Origin: Chloroflexota bacterium
Lineage (GTDB): Bacteria; Chloroflexota; Dehalococcoidia; Bin125
DNA: 64,000 nt
Assembly: GCA_026707145.1 (NCBI GenBank)
Contig: JAPOXK010000027.1
Span: forward strand, 1-64,000
Direction of reading: 5' to 3'
Below are positions 19,549-28,799 of the stretch, one piece after another. Each line of letters starts with the position of its first letter. Within the stretch, counting starts at the first letter, position 1. The position numbers were made by a program, and so were the translations under genes. The notes under the pieces were generated by a model, which saw only the letters and a program-made list of their open reading frames with translations, did no database searches and was not told the origin of the DNA.

Positions 19549-19624
19549 GGTGATGGTCGTCTTCGGCCGCCTCGGGGCGGCCGGGGCTTATTTCCCGCAG
19601 TATCGCACCCGCGCTGAAATGGGG

Positions 19625-19979
19625 TCAATTGATGAGGGACCACATCGCAAAGTCACGATGCTGCTTCTTGCCCTCGGAATGGGCCAGCACCGCAGTGAAG
19701 GTAGTGCTCCGGCGCACCGGCGTGGAAGCATTGGCGCGCCCCTTCAGAAACATTCTGCGCATCAATGTAAGGAGCAATACGATCGGCCATCTGAGTCTCC
19801 GAAAAATAACCCCGCCAGTTCGCCATTCGCGATGCGAGCGGCGGACGGCGGGGAAGATTAACCCTTTGCGGGCCAAGGCAGTACAGCACGAACCCTCTCG
19901 ATTGTCGAGGGATCCATCCCCTTCTCGTGGAACCCTTATGAGAGTGAAGCTGCCACCTTAAGCGGCTTCGTATCCGCAC
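19625..19979 (-). pseudogene. Possible decayed/frameshifted coding remnant of unknown family
   Basis: Less GC-rich than flanks; two minus-strand frames look protein-like in succession (MANWRGYFSETQMADRIAPYIDAQN then FLKGRANASTPVRRSTTFTAVLAHSEGKKQHRDFAMWSLIN). Confidence 0.3.
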
Positions 19980-19995
19980 TACGGGACGGTTGCCC

Positions 19996-22380
19996 TCAGG
20001 GCCCCGTCAGGCTTGGCGCGGGGGCGTTCGCGTAGAGGAAGCGGTACCAGGCGTAGTTCTCGAGCACGGTCTCCAGGTAGAGGCGGGTCTCGGCGAAGCT
20101 CACGCGCTCGAAGAAGAGGTCGGGATCGATGCCCGGATCGTCGCCCGACCAGCGGATCGCGTTGCCGGGGCCGGCGTTGTAGGCCGCCAGCGCCAGCGCC
20201 AGCGCATGCTCGAACGTCTCCAGCTGCACGTCCAGGTAGAAGGCGCCGTAGCGGATGGAGAGATGCGGCCGGAAGAGGTCGGCCGTGTTGAAGGCGCCGT
20301 CGTCCAGCTGCTCCGCTATCCAGATGCCCGTCGGCCCGATCACCTGCATGAGGCCCAGCGCGCCGGCCGGCGATCCCGCGTCCGGGTTGAAGCGGCTCTC
20401 CTGCCGGATCAGGGCGTAGAGCAGGAGCTCGTCGAAGGCGTTCCCCTCCGCCTCGCGGCCGGCCAGCGGCCGCCAGCCGGTTGGGTAGGCCCAGGCCAGG
20501 ATCTCCGGCGGCGCGCCGGTACGCTCCTGATCGTCGAGCGGTGCCAGCAGCGCCTCCGCCGCCTCGATCCGCAGGTGGGGGAGCCGCAGCGCTGCGAAGT
20601 GGCGCCCCAGCACGTACAGGAGCCAGGGCTCGGCCCGGTAGGCGTCGATCAGCGCGCGGAAGCGGGCGTCCGCCTGGACGCGCAGTCCCGCTCCGTGCAG
20701 CTCCTGCGCCGCCCGCCAGTCCTGGGAGTGCACGATCACGGCGCCGCGCCGCGGGGCGGCCGGGCCCGGCGCCGCGGCGAGCCAGGCGATCGCGTCGGCG
20801 CCGTCGCGCAGCCGGGGGCCGTCCGGCGAGAAGGGCGCGCCGGCCGGCGCCTCCCGTCCCTGGTCCGCCGCCTGATCCACCTGATCCGCCAGCAGCGCCG
20901 CCGCCCGCAGGCCGTAGTACGAGTAGGGATCGCGCGTCATCGCTCGGGCGTAGGCGCTGGCGGCCCGTTCCGGCTCATCGAGCAGAGCGAGGCTCTTGCC
21001 GCTCCACAGCAGGCCGCGCTGGGCGTCGGCGGCGCTGTCCTCCCCGCGTAGCCGGGCGAAGCGCTCCCGGGCATCCCTTATGTCTCCATTTGTGAAGGAA
21101 GCCAGCCCCGCCAGGAAGCGGGCGTCCGCCGCGAAGGGCGATTCGGCGTAGCCGTCCGCCAGGCGATCGTAGTGCTGGACGGCGGCGGCGGGCTCTCCCA
21201 GATCTTCGGCGAGGCGGGCGGCCCACCAGAGGGCGTCGTCGGCCAGCTCCCCGCCCTTGTCGGCCGCCACCGCGCGCAGATAGCCGGCGATCGCCTCGCG
21301 GCTCCGCCCCTGGTCTTCCGCGATCGCCGCCAGGTAGTAGGCCGCGCCGTGCCGCTCCGCCGCGGGCGGGTCCGTTTCGAGGAAGGCGCGCAGCGCCTCG
21401 GCCGCCTCGTCGTAGCGCGCCTGCCTGTAGAGGACGAGGCCGCGCAGCACGGGGTTGACGGCCCAGCCGCCGTCGGTGAGCTGGGAGAGCGCGTCGCTCG
21501 CTCGCCAGTGGCGCGGGTGCTCCCGCATCAACGGGATCCACCATCGCTCCGCGGCGATGGGGTCGCCGAGCGTCCAGGCGATCGCGCCCAGCCGGTGGAG
21601 CGCGATCGCTTCGTACCAGGGCGAGGCGGCCAGCAGGGCGCGGTACTGCGCCTCCGCTTCCTCGTAGCGCGCCTGCCCCTCCAGCAGCCCGCCGAGTTCG
21701 ATGCGGGCGCCGGCGATCTGGTCGCCGAGGGCGGCGGCGTGGTCGATCGCCGCGCGCAGGTCCGCCTCCGCCTCTTCCACTCGCTGGGCGCCGGCGAGGA
21801 GCCGCGCGCGCATCAGGAGCGCCGTGACGGGCGCCGCGCCGCCGGCCGCCAGATAGCGCGAGAGCGCCTCGATGGCGGGCGTCCGCTCGTCCACGGCCGC
21901 CGTCGCCCGCGCCGTCAGCAGGTCGAGCGTGCGCCCGGTCGACGCCTCGAAGCCGTTCCGGTCCAGCGATTCGATTAAGACCAGGGCGTCGCCCGCGCGG
22001 CCGAGGCGCAGCAGCAGCCGCGCCTGCGCCAGTTGCGCGCGCTGGCGCTCGCCGGCGGGCAGCGCCCGCCCGAGATCGCCCTCCGCGACGCGCCCCCGCG
22101 TCTCGGCCGCGGCCTCCCAGAAGCCGTCGTGCTCCAAGGCGTCGGCCTGCTCGATCAGCCGCCGCGCCGCGTCGATCTCCTGGACCGCGCGATCGGGGGC
22201 CGGCGCCGGCGGCGCGGGCGCGCTCCCCCCGGCCGGCGCCTGGCCGTCCGCCGCCGGGAGATCGGGCGTTCGCTCGGCCGTGGCCGGGGCGCTCTCTTTT
22301 CCGTCGCCTCCGCAGGCGGCTCCCACGATCGCCGCGAGCAGCACCGCGCCGGCGAGCGGAATCCGACATCCATTCCCCAC
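19996..22380 (-). CDS. Lipoprotein soluble lytic transglycosylase with TPR-like repeats
   Basis: Lipobox AIVGAAC; C-terminal ALIRQESRFNPDAGSPAGALGLMQVIGPTG...ALAAYNAGPGNAIRW. Confidence 0.9.
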   Translation of the reverse strand: MGNGCRIPLAGAVLLAAIVGAACGGDGKESAPATAERTPDLPAADGQAPAGGSAPAPPAPAPDRAVQEIDAARRLIEQADALEHDGFWEAAAETRGRVAEGDLGRALPAGERQRAQLAQARLLLRLGRAGDALVLIESLDRNGFEASTGRTLDLLTARATAAVDERTPAIEALSRYLAAGGAAPVTALLMRARLLAGAQRVEEAEADLRAAIDHAAALGDQIAGARIELGGLLEGQARYEEAEAQYRALLAASPWYEAIALHRLGAIAWTLGDPIAAERWWIPLMREHPRHWRASDALSQLTDGGWAVNPVLRGLVLYRQARYDEAAEALRAFLETDPPAAERHGAAYYLAAIAEDQGRSREAIAGYLRAVAADKGGELADDALWWAARLAEDLGEPAAAVQHYDRLADGYAESPFAADARFLAGLASFTNGDIRDARERFARLRGEDSAADAQRGLLWSGKSLALLDEPERAASAYARAMTRDPYSYYGLRAAALLADQVDQAADQGREAPAGAPFSPDGPRLRDGADAIAWLAAAPGPAAPRRGAVIVHSQDWRAAQELHGAGLRVQADARFRALIDAYRAEPWLLYVLGRHFAALRLPHLRIEAAEALLAPLDDQERTGAPPEILAWAYPTGWRPLAGREAEGNAFDELLLYALIRQESRFNPDAGSPAGALGLMQVIGPTGIWIAEQLDDGAFNTADLFRPHLSIRYGAFYLDVQLETFEHALALALAAYNAGPGNAIRWSGDDPGIDPDLFFERVSFAETRLYLETVLENYAWYRFLYANAPAPSLTGP

Positions 22381-22529
22381 GGCACGTCCGTTCCGGGCCT
22401 TGCGCGGCTGTTTTCCCCGCCTCCTCCGCGGTCACGATATCGATGCCGCCGCCGGCCTGTCCACGCGCGCGCCTGGGTGGAGCGGCCGGGGTTTGCCCGG
22501 GCGGCCCTGGGTTCCTAGCATGACTGGCG

Positions 22530-23123
22530 ATGACACAGCGGCTTCTCCTACCCGCATCGCGATTCCTGCTCGCCCTGGCGCTGTTGCTGCTGGTGGTGGT
22601 CACGGGGCTGCTCGCCGCCGGGGCGGGCGCCGCGGCGCTGGAGCCCGTCGAGACCGACCCCCACGCGGGCGCCGAGGTCGGCGAGCTGCACGAGGCCATC
22701 CGCATCACCTTCGACGAGCCCCTGCTGCTGGAGCGGGGCGTCAACACCGCCGTCGTCTTGGACGGCGAGACGGGGCGTCCGATCGAGGGCGCGCGCGCCG
22801 AGGTGTCCGGCTATAGCGACCGCACGCTGCTGATCCACGCCGACCATCTGCCCGAGGAGGGCGTCGTCGAAGTGCGATGGACCGTCCGCGACCGGATGGG
22901 CGAGGAGTTCAGCGACACCTTTTCGTTTGCCATCGCCCCCGGAGCCGAGGTGGATGAGGCGGAGCCGCTCGAAGGCGCCGCCGCTGAGCCGCGCGGCCGA
23001 GAGTCGCTCGTGCTCTGGACCGTCTTGATTGTGCTCGCCGTTGCCGCCTTTGGAATCGGGGTGTACTTCCTGCGCCTCAAGCTCGGCCTTGGCAAGAGCT
23101 CCTTGGAGGAGGACGCGCACTAG
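22530..23123 (+). CDS. CopC domain protein with C-terminal TM helix
   Basis: Signal peptide, ETDPHAGAEVGELHEAIRITFDEPL, WTVRDRMGEEFSDTFSFAI, TM near C-terminus. Confidence 0.82.
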   Translation: MTQRLLLPASRFLLALALLLLVVVTGLLAAGAGAAALEPVETDPHAGAEVGELHEAIRITFDEPLLLERGVNTAVVLDGETGRPIEGARAEVSGYSDRTLLIHADHLPEEGVVEVRWTVRDRMGEEFSDTFSFAIAPGAEVDEAEPLEGAAAEPRGRESLVLWTVLIVLAVAAFGIGVYFLRLKLGLGKSSLEEDAH

Positions 23124-23130
23124 CGGCCGG

Positions 23131-23862
23131 CTAAGGCGCGCGATCCTCGTCGGCTTCCCCCTGGCCTTCGCCGCCACTCACGCTGGGCAGCGTCGGCGAG
23201 TCGCCGCCCCGGTGCTGGCGCGGGCGCGCCGGTATCTCCGCGATCTGCGCCGCCAGCGCCGCGACCTCGGCCGCCGTCGGGCTCTCGAGAAGCACCACGG
23301 CCACTCCGGAGTCGCGCAGCGCGGCGAGCGACTCGGCGTCGATCTCCGCGTCGACCGGGGCGCCCAGCGGCGTGCTGCTCAGCATCGCGACTTGCCGCAG
23401 ATCCATCGCCCGCCTCAAGCTGATCGGCGTTTCGGCCGGTGGAACCGCGATGAACAGCGGCCGCAACGAGCCCAGCGCACGCAGCTCGCCTTCGCTCGGC
23501 ACGCCGTCGACCCGCAGGACGTAATCGAGCTTGGGACGTGTGAGCGCCGCCGCCGTTGCGTTGCCGACGCCGGAGACGACGAAATCAATCCCCGCCTCTT
23601 CAGCCGTGACCGCGCCGGCGTGCGTCAGCTGCGGCGGCTCGATCCCGACCGGGAGCTCGTTCGCGGAGGTGAGCGTGCGCAAGGCCGCTTCGTCCGCAAG
23701 GTCGGCGCGCACGATGAGCGCATCGCCGCCCTGCGCTTGCTCGCCCGTCACGACGATCAACAGCGTGCGGCGCTTGCTCGCGTCGGCCGCGCGCGCCGCG
23801 AACCCGATCGGTGGGTCGCCCCGGCGCTTGGCTATGCGTAGCCGGTCGGCAAGCTGGCCCAC
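23131..23862 (-). CDS. Conserved-looking hypothetical, alternating beta/alpha
   Basis: Intact 243-aa ORF with hydrophobic strand/helix periodicity; no family recognised. Confidence 0.6.
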   Translation of the reverse strand: MGQLADRLRIAKRRGDPPIGFAARAADASKRRTLLIVVTGEQAQGGDALIVRADLADEAALRTLTSANELPVGIEPPQLTHAGAVTAEEAGIDFVVSGVGNATAAALTRPKLDYVLRVDGVPSEGELRALGSLRPLFIAVPPAETPISLRRAMDLRQVAMLSSTPLGAPVDAEIDAESLAALRDSGVAVVLLESPTAAEVAALAAQIAEIPARPRQHRGGDSPTLPSVSGGEGQGEADEDRAP

Positions 23863-24012
23863 GAACGCTCCCTCCTCCGCTCAATAAGTCGGCCTGCAAG
23901 CAGTATCGCAGTGTGCCACGCGGTGCCGCCAGAGGCGGCCGCCGCGCACCCGCCGTATCGACGGGCCCGAACGTCATGCGCTAGGGTCGCCAGCGCGAGT
24001 GGAGGCCCGCAC

Positions 24013-24456
24013 GTGCTCGATCCCCCGACGCTGGACTGGGTAGCGCAGCCGTGGGGTCTGTCGAACATCGAGTGGGCCGCGATCCCGTTGCGCATCGCGC
24101 TCGGCCTCATCTTCGTCGATGCCGGCTTCGGGAAATGGTCCCGCGGCATCCGCGGGACGGGCGACTGGATGGGGGGATTGGGGATCCCCTGCCCCCATCT
24201 GGTGGCGCCCGCGGTCGCGACCTTGGAGCTCGTCGGAGGGCTGCTCTTGCTGATGGGCTTGGTGGTCAGCTGGATCGCCATCCCCATGGCGGTCAACATG
24301 CTCGTCGCCGCCTATATCAGCAAGGTCAAGCTGCAGATGCCGTTTCAGGGCGGCGAGCGGCAAGGCTACGAGCTCAACGTGATCCTGGTGGCGGGGCTCG
24401 TTGCGCTCGTCCTGCTGGGCGCGGGTCCGCTCTCGCTGGATCGTCTCTTCGATTAG
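24013..24456 (+). CDS. DoxX family membrane protein
   Basis: RIALGLIFVDAGFGKW, four TM segments, LELVGGLLLLMGL; GTG start. Confidence 0.8.
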   Translation: MLDPPTLDWVAQPWGLSNIEWAAIPLRIALGLIFVDAGFGKWSRGIRGTGDWMGGLGIPCPHLVAPAVATLELVGGLLLLMGLVVSWIAIPMAVNMLVAAYISKVKLQMPFQGGERQGYELNVILVAGLVALVLLGAGPLSLDRLFD

Positions 24457-24533
24457 CCTCTGCACTGAGCACATGCGAGCGGATCGCTCGGGCCGGCAAC
24501 CGATCGAACCCGAGCCGGAAAGGAAGCGACAAC

Positions 24534-25457
24534 ATGGGACAGCTAGACGGCCGCGTAGCACTGATCACGGGGGCGGGCCGGGGTATCGGCGCATCCTTGG
24601 CGCGCGTCATGGCGCGCGAGGGCGCGCACCTCGTGGTCAATGACCTTGGTGGCGCCGTCGACGGCGCCGGCGCGGACCAGGCCCCCGCGCAGCAGGTAGT
24701 CGATGAGATCACCGCGGCCGGCGGCGCGGCCGTCGCGAATTTCGGCAATGTCGCCGACCACGGCGACGCGGAGGGCATGGTGCAGCAGGCGCTCGATGAA
24801 TACGGACGCCTTGATGTCCTGATCAACGTCGCCGGCATCCTCCGCGACCGCATGGTCTTCAACATGACCGAGGCGGAATGGGACGCCGTGGTCGCCGTCC
24901 ATCTAAAGGGCACCTACAACACGACTCGCTTCGCCGCCATCCACTGGCGGCAGGCGCGCGAGGGCCACTACCGCCTGATCAACTTCACCTCGGTCTCCGG
25001 CCTGCACGGGTCGCCGGGGCAGCCGAACTACGCCGCCGCGAAGATGGGCATCACGGGCTTCACCTGGTCCTGCGCCAACGCCCTGCATCGTTACGGTGTG
25101 ACGGCCAATGCCATCGCCCCCTCGGCAGCGACGCGCATGCTGCAAGACATCCCCACCGACCGCCAGAGCGGCTCCATGGGCGACCCCACCGATGACCCCC
25201 GCCGCTCGCCGGACAATATCGCTCCGCCCGTCGTCTACCTGTCCAGCACCGCCTCCGATTGGCTCAGCGGCCGGGTCATCGGCGTCCGCGGCTACAAGAT
25301 CCAGCTCTACGCCAACCCGTCGATCGAGCGAGAGATGATCGGCTCTCGGCCGTGGACCGTCGACGAGGCCTGCAGCGAGATGGAGGGCGCCTTCCGCTCC
25401 GCGCTGGAGGGGGGACCGGTCTTCCCTTGGGCCGGCCTTGATCCGCAGATCGTGTAG
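24534..25457 (+). CDS. Short-chain dehydrogenase/reductase
   Basis: ALITGAGRGIGASLARVMAREGAHLVVNDLGG, NVAGI, YAAAKMGITGF. Confidence 0.93.
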   Translation: MGQLDGRVALITGAGRGIGASLARVMAREGAHLVVNDLGGAVDGAGADQAPAQQVVDEITAAGGAAVANFGNVADHGDAEGMVQQALDEYGRLDVLINVAGILRDRMVFNMTEAEWDAVVAVHLKGTYNTTRFAAIHWRQAREGHYRLINFTSVSGLHGSPGQPNYAAAKMGITGFTWSCANALHRYGVTANAIAPSAATRMLQDIPTDRQSGSMGDPTDDPRRSPDNIAPPVVYLSSTASDWLSGRVIGVRGYKIQLYANPSIEREMIGSRPWTVDEACSEMEGAFRSALEGGPVFPWAGLDPQIV

Positions 25458-25590
25458 CCGATCATGACGGCTGGGCCGGCGCGACTTCACCGCCCGCTGG
25501 AGGGGAACGTCCCTTGGCGCGCGATGGGGATGGCGTCTCGCCAGAGGAACGCTCGGGGACGCTCGGCCGTCGCCCTGACGGCCGCTGTCG

Positions 25591-26508
25591 TTAGCCGCCG
25601 GCCGAGCCGTCCGTTGTCTCTGCCGGCGCGATGCCGGGTGCGGGCGCGGTGGGCATGGCTCCGCGTGATACGACCAGCGTCACCGTGGAGGATACGTCGA
25701 GGGCTTCGCCCGGCAGCGGCGCTTGCTCCATGATTCTGCCGGCCGGGATCGTGGCATCGAACACTTCGATCACCGCGAACGGCAGCCCCGAGCGGCGCAA
25801 GATCGTCAGCGCATCCTCTAGCGAGCGCGGACGGAAGTCGGGCATCGTTCCCAGGGCGATCGTAGGCTGCTCCTGCACCACGGCTCCAGGGTCGATCGGA
25901 ATCTCGGAATCGGCCGCGACCCCGGGCACCCCCGGCGGCGGTGCCGCGGCGGGCTCGTCCTCGCCGAGCGTCACGACCGCGATGACGCCCGCGAGGACGA
26001 CGAGCACCACGAACCCCGCCACCAGCCAGGGACCGAGGCGCACGCCGGGGGCGCGCATGTCGACGTGGGGGATCGACGCCAAGCGCTCGGTCGTATCGGC
26101 GCTGGGGGCGCGGTAGGGGTCGAACGCCTCCTCGGGGTCGAGACGGCGGTGATCGTGCTGGCGGCGGCCCGTCTCGACACGGGGGCCGGTCGCCCGCGGG
26201 TCGGGGAGGGCGGTGGGTGGGCGCGGCTCTCCGGGAAAGTCGGCGGTCAGCGCGTTGGCGTCCAGACCGAGGAACTGCGCGTACGATCGCAGGAAGCCGC
26301 GCGCGAAAACGGCGGCCGGCAGCGCCGCGTAGTCATCGCTCTCCAGCGCCTCCAGATAACGGCGCGAGATCCGCGTCGCGCGCTGGGCCTCGTCCAGGGT
26401 GATGCCGTTGCGCACGCGAGCTTGGCGAAGCTCCTCGCCCAAGCTGAGCGGCCCTTCCTCCGGGATGCGATCCTCGCCGTCGTTCGGATCGATAGTCACG
26501 GACGGCAC
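25591..26508 (-). CDS. RodZ-like HTH_25 / TM / PASTA-like protein
   Basis: LGEELRQARVRNGITLDEAQRATRISRRYLEALE, single TM, C-terminal PASTA-like ...GRIMEQAPLPGEALDVSSTVTLVVSRG. Confidence 0.82.
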   Translation of the reverse strand: MPSVTIDPNDGEDRIPEEGPLSLGEELRQARVRNGITLDEAQRATRISRRYLEALESDDYAALPAAVFARGFLRSYAQFLGLDANALTADFPGEPRPPTALPDPRATGPRVETGRRQHDHRRLDPEEAFDPYRAPSADTTERLASIPHVDMRAPGVRLGPWLVAGFVVLVVLAGVIAVVTLGEDEPAAAPPPGVPGVAADSEIPIDPGAVVQEQPTIALGTMPDFRPRSLEDALTILRRSGLPFAVIEVFDATIPAGRIMEQAPLPGEALDVSSTVTLVVSRGAMPTAPAPGIAPAETTDGSAGG

Positions 26509-26573
26509 TTGGTGATCCGTGTCGGCATCACATCATGCTAGCTGGCGTCGCGGTGCGAGGGGAAAAGGGTGCG

Positions 26574-26897
26574 TTAGCCGGCGATCGTGGCGGGGTCGGG
26601 CGGGCGCCTGTGCGGCATAGCGGCACGCTCTGGGTTACGGGCCGTGTGGTAGCGGCGCAGAAGACGCGACTTGCGCCGGGCGGCGTTGTTGGCGTGGATC
26701 ACGCCCTTTTGCGCAGCGCGGTCGAGCGCCGAGACGGCCGCGGCGACCGCGGCATCCGCTTCCGTCCAATCGCCTTCCGCGATCGCCTCGATCGCGTCGC
26801 GCACGCTCGTGCGTGCCCGCGTCCGCACGGGTTTGTTGCGCATCCGGCGCCGCTGCGAGGCGCGGTAATATTTCTTGGCCGCCGCTTTATTTGCCAA
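26574..26897 (-). CDS. rpsT: 30S ribosomal protein S20
   Basis: MANKAAAKKYYRASQRRRMRNKPVRTRART...GVIHANNAARRKSRL. Confidence 0.94.
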   Translation of the reverse strand: MANKAAAKKYYRASQRRRMRNKPVRTRARTSVRDAIEAIAEGDWTEADAAVAAAVSALDRAAQKGVIHANNAARRKSRLLRRYHTARNPERAAMPHRRPPDPATIAG

Positions 26898-27111
26898 AGT
26901 CTTCTCGCTACTTCGATCGAACGCGCACCCTCGTGCCTGGAGCCGGATGCCGTGAGACTATCGTACCGACGGGTACGGGAGCAGGTCTAGCTTTGCATTG
27001 ATGCGACCCGCACTCGCTCACATTTCGTCGATTGGGGGCAGGGCGTGTCTGCATTCGGTGGCACGAACCAGAGTGACTGCGGTTCCCTCCACCTAGCGGC
27101 GTGAGGGACGC

Positions 27112-28695
27112 GTGACGGTCTTCACCGGAGCCACCAGCACCGTGGCCGGAGCTGCGGTGCTGGTGGGACTGGGGTTCCTCGGCAGCCGGCTCCTGGGCGC
27201 GCTTCGAGCGGTGGCCATCGCGAACGAGTACGGCACCAGCGCCGAGCTGGACGCCTTCTGGGTTGCGATCCGCTTGCCGGACTTGGTCTTCCAGGTACTC
27301 GCCGGCGCCACGCTCGCGGCGGCCTTCATTCCCGTCTACGCCAGCTATGTGGCCAAGCGCGGCGACGACGAGGCCTGGCGTCTCGCCAGCATCGTGCTCA
27401 ACTGGGTCCTCCTCGGGACCATCGCCCTCGCCGCGATCGTCTTCCTGGCCGCGGAGTGGATCGTGCCCGCCATGGCGCCGGGGCTTGGCGACGGCCTGCC
27501 GAACCAGGACGCACTCCAACGCGACGCGATCTTCCTCACCCGTGTGATGCTGGTCTCGCCCATTCTCTTCGCGGTATCGGGCATGATCACCGGCATCCTC
27601 AACGCGCGGCAGCACTTCCTGCTCCCCGCCTTCGCGCCCATGCTTTACAACCTTGCGATCATCGGTGGGGCGGTGTTGCTCTCGGACCGCTACGGCGTGG
27701 AGGGACTCGCGATCGGCGTGATCGTCGGCAGCGGCCTGCATCTCGCTGCGCAGATGCCCGCGCTCGCCGCCGCCGGCTTCCGTCTCGTGCCGAGCCTGAA
27801 TCTGCGCGAGCCCGGGGTGCAGCGGGTCCTGCGACTCATGGGCCCGCGGATGATCGGGCTGGCGGCGGCTCAGGTCAATCTCGTCGTCCTCACCTTCTTC
27901 GCCTCCTTCGAGGGCGAGGCGGCGATCTCCGCCCTGAACTTCGCCTGGCTGATCCTGCTCTTTCCGGTCGGGCTCTTCGGGATGTCGCTGGCGATGGCGA
28001 TCTTCCCCTCCCTGGCGGCGCAAGCCGCGCGCGACGATCACGGCGCGGTCCGCGAGATGGTCGCCGGCACGCTCCGTTTCACCATGTTCCTCAGCCTCCC
28101 GGCCGGCGTGGCGATCATCTTCCTGCGCGAGCCGCTCGTCCGCACGTTGTTGGAGCACGGCTCATTCGACGCGGTCTCCTCGGCGCTCGTCTCGTCGATA
28201 CTGCTGTACTTCGCGGTCGGCCTCTTCGCCCACTCCGCTATTGAGGTCCTCTCGCGCGGCTTTTACGCCCTGGGCGACACGCGCACCCCGGTGGCCTTTG
28301 CCGTCGGGGCGATGATCTTGAATTTGGTGCTGGCGGCGGTCTTGGTGGGTCCGCTCGGCGTGCGGGGGCTCGCGCTGGCGCTCTCCGTCGCCACGATCGT
28401 GGAAGCCGGGCTGCTGTTGGCAACGCTCCACGGGCGACTGGCGGGCGGGCTCTGGACACGTCCCTTGGCGACGACGCTGCTGCGCACGCTCATCGCGACT
28501 GCCCTCATGGCGGAAGGCTTGACGGTGCTCTTCGAGGTCCTAGACGAGAGCGGCGACTTCGGCCCGCGTTCCTTCTTCGCGTTGCTGGTGGGGACGGTAG
28601 GCGGCGCCGTGATCTACTACTTGGCGTCGCTGATCATGCGCACGCGCGAAGCGGAGCTGATCGCGACGCGCATACAGTCCCTGTTCGCGCGCTGA
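27112..28695 (+). CDS. murJ: Lipid II flippase MurJ (MviN family)
   Basis: Polytopic 527 aa; GFLGSRLLGALRAVAIANEYGTSAELDAFWVAIRLPDLVFQVLAGATLAAAFIPVY. Confidence 0.9.
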   Translation: MTVFTGATSTVAGAAVLVGLGFLGSRLLGALRAVAIANEYGTSAELDAFWVAIRLPDLVFQVLAGATLAAAFIPVYASYVAKRGDDEAWRLASIVLNWVLLGTIALAAIVFLAAEWIVPAMAPGLGDGLPNQDALQRDAIFLTRVMLVSPILFAVSGMITGILNARQHFLLPAFAPMLYNLAIIGGAVLLSDRYGVEGLAIGVIVGSGLHLAAQMPALAAAGFRLVPSLNLREPGVQRVLRLMGPRMIGLAAAQVNLVVLTFFASFEGEAAISALNFAWLILLFPVGLFGMSLAMAIFPSLAAQAARDDHGAVREMVAGTLRFTMFLSLPAGVAIIFLREPLVRTLLEHGSFDAVSSALVSSILLYFAVGLFAHSAIEVLSRGFYALGDTRTPVAFAVGAMILNLVLAAVLVGPLGVRGLALALSVATIVEAGLLLATLHGRLAGGLWTRPLATTLLRTLIATALMAEGLTVLFEVLDESGDFGPRSFFALLVGTVGGAVIYYLASLIMRTREAELIATRIQSLFAR

Positions 28696-28707
28696 GGATG
28701 CGGGGTT

Positions 28708-28716
28708 TGATATACT
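28708..28716 (+). promoter_or_regulatory. Extended -10 promoter TGaTATACT upstream of zinc-ribbon gene
   Basis: TGnTATAcT match directly after murJ stop; no good -35 seen. Confidence 0.5.
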
Positions 28717-28743
28717 GACGTCGTTCCAGGTGTTCGATGAACG

Positions 28744-28768
28744 CCCCGCCACACCTGGCGGGGTTCTT
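28744..28768 (+). terminator. Leader hairpin CCCCGCC-acacct-GGCGGGG followed by TTCTT
   Basis: Perfect 7-bp GC stem with short U-rich tail; either murJ terminator or attenuator. Confidence 0.6.
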
Positions 28769-28799
28769 GATTAAGCGCCAAACCTCGGAGGGGAGCACT

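Noticed and set aside
19549-19995. oriC
   Set aside because: Gene context is suggestive but no DnaA boxes or AT-rich unwinding element could be identified by eye
25566-25584. GGCCGTC-gccct-GACGGCC hairpin between SDR and RodZ-like genes
   Set aside because: Placed like a terminator between convergent genes but lacks a U tract on either strand; too weak to annotate
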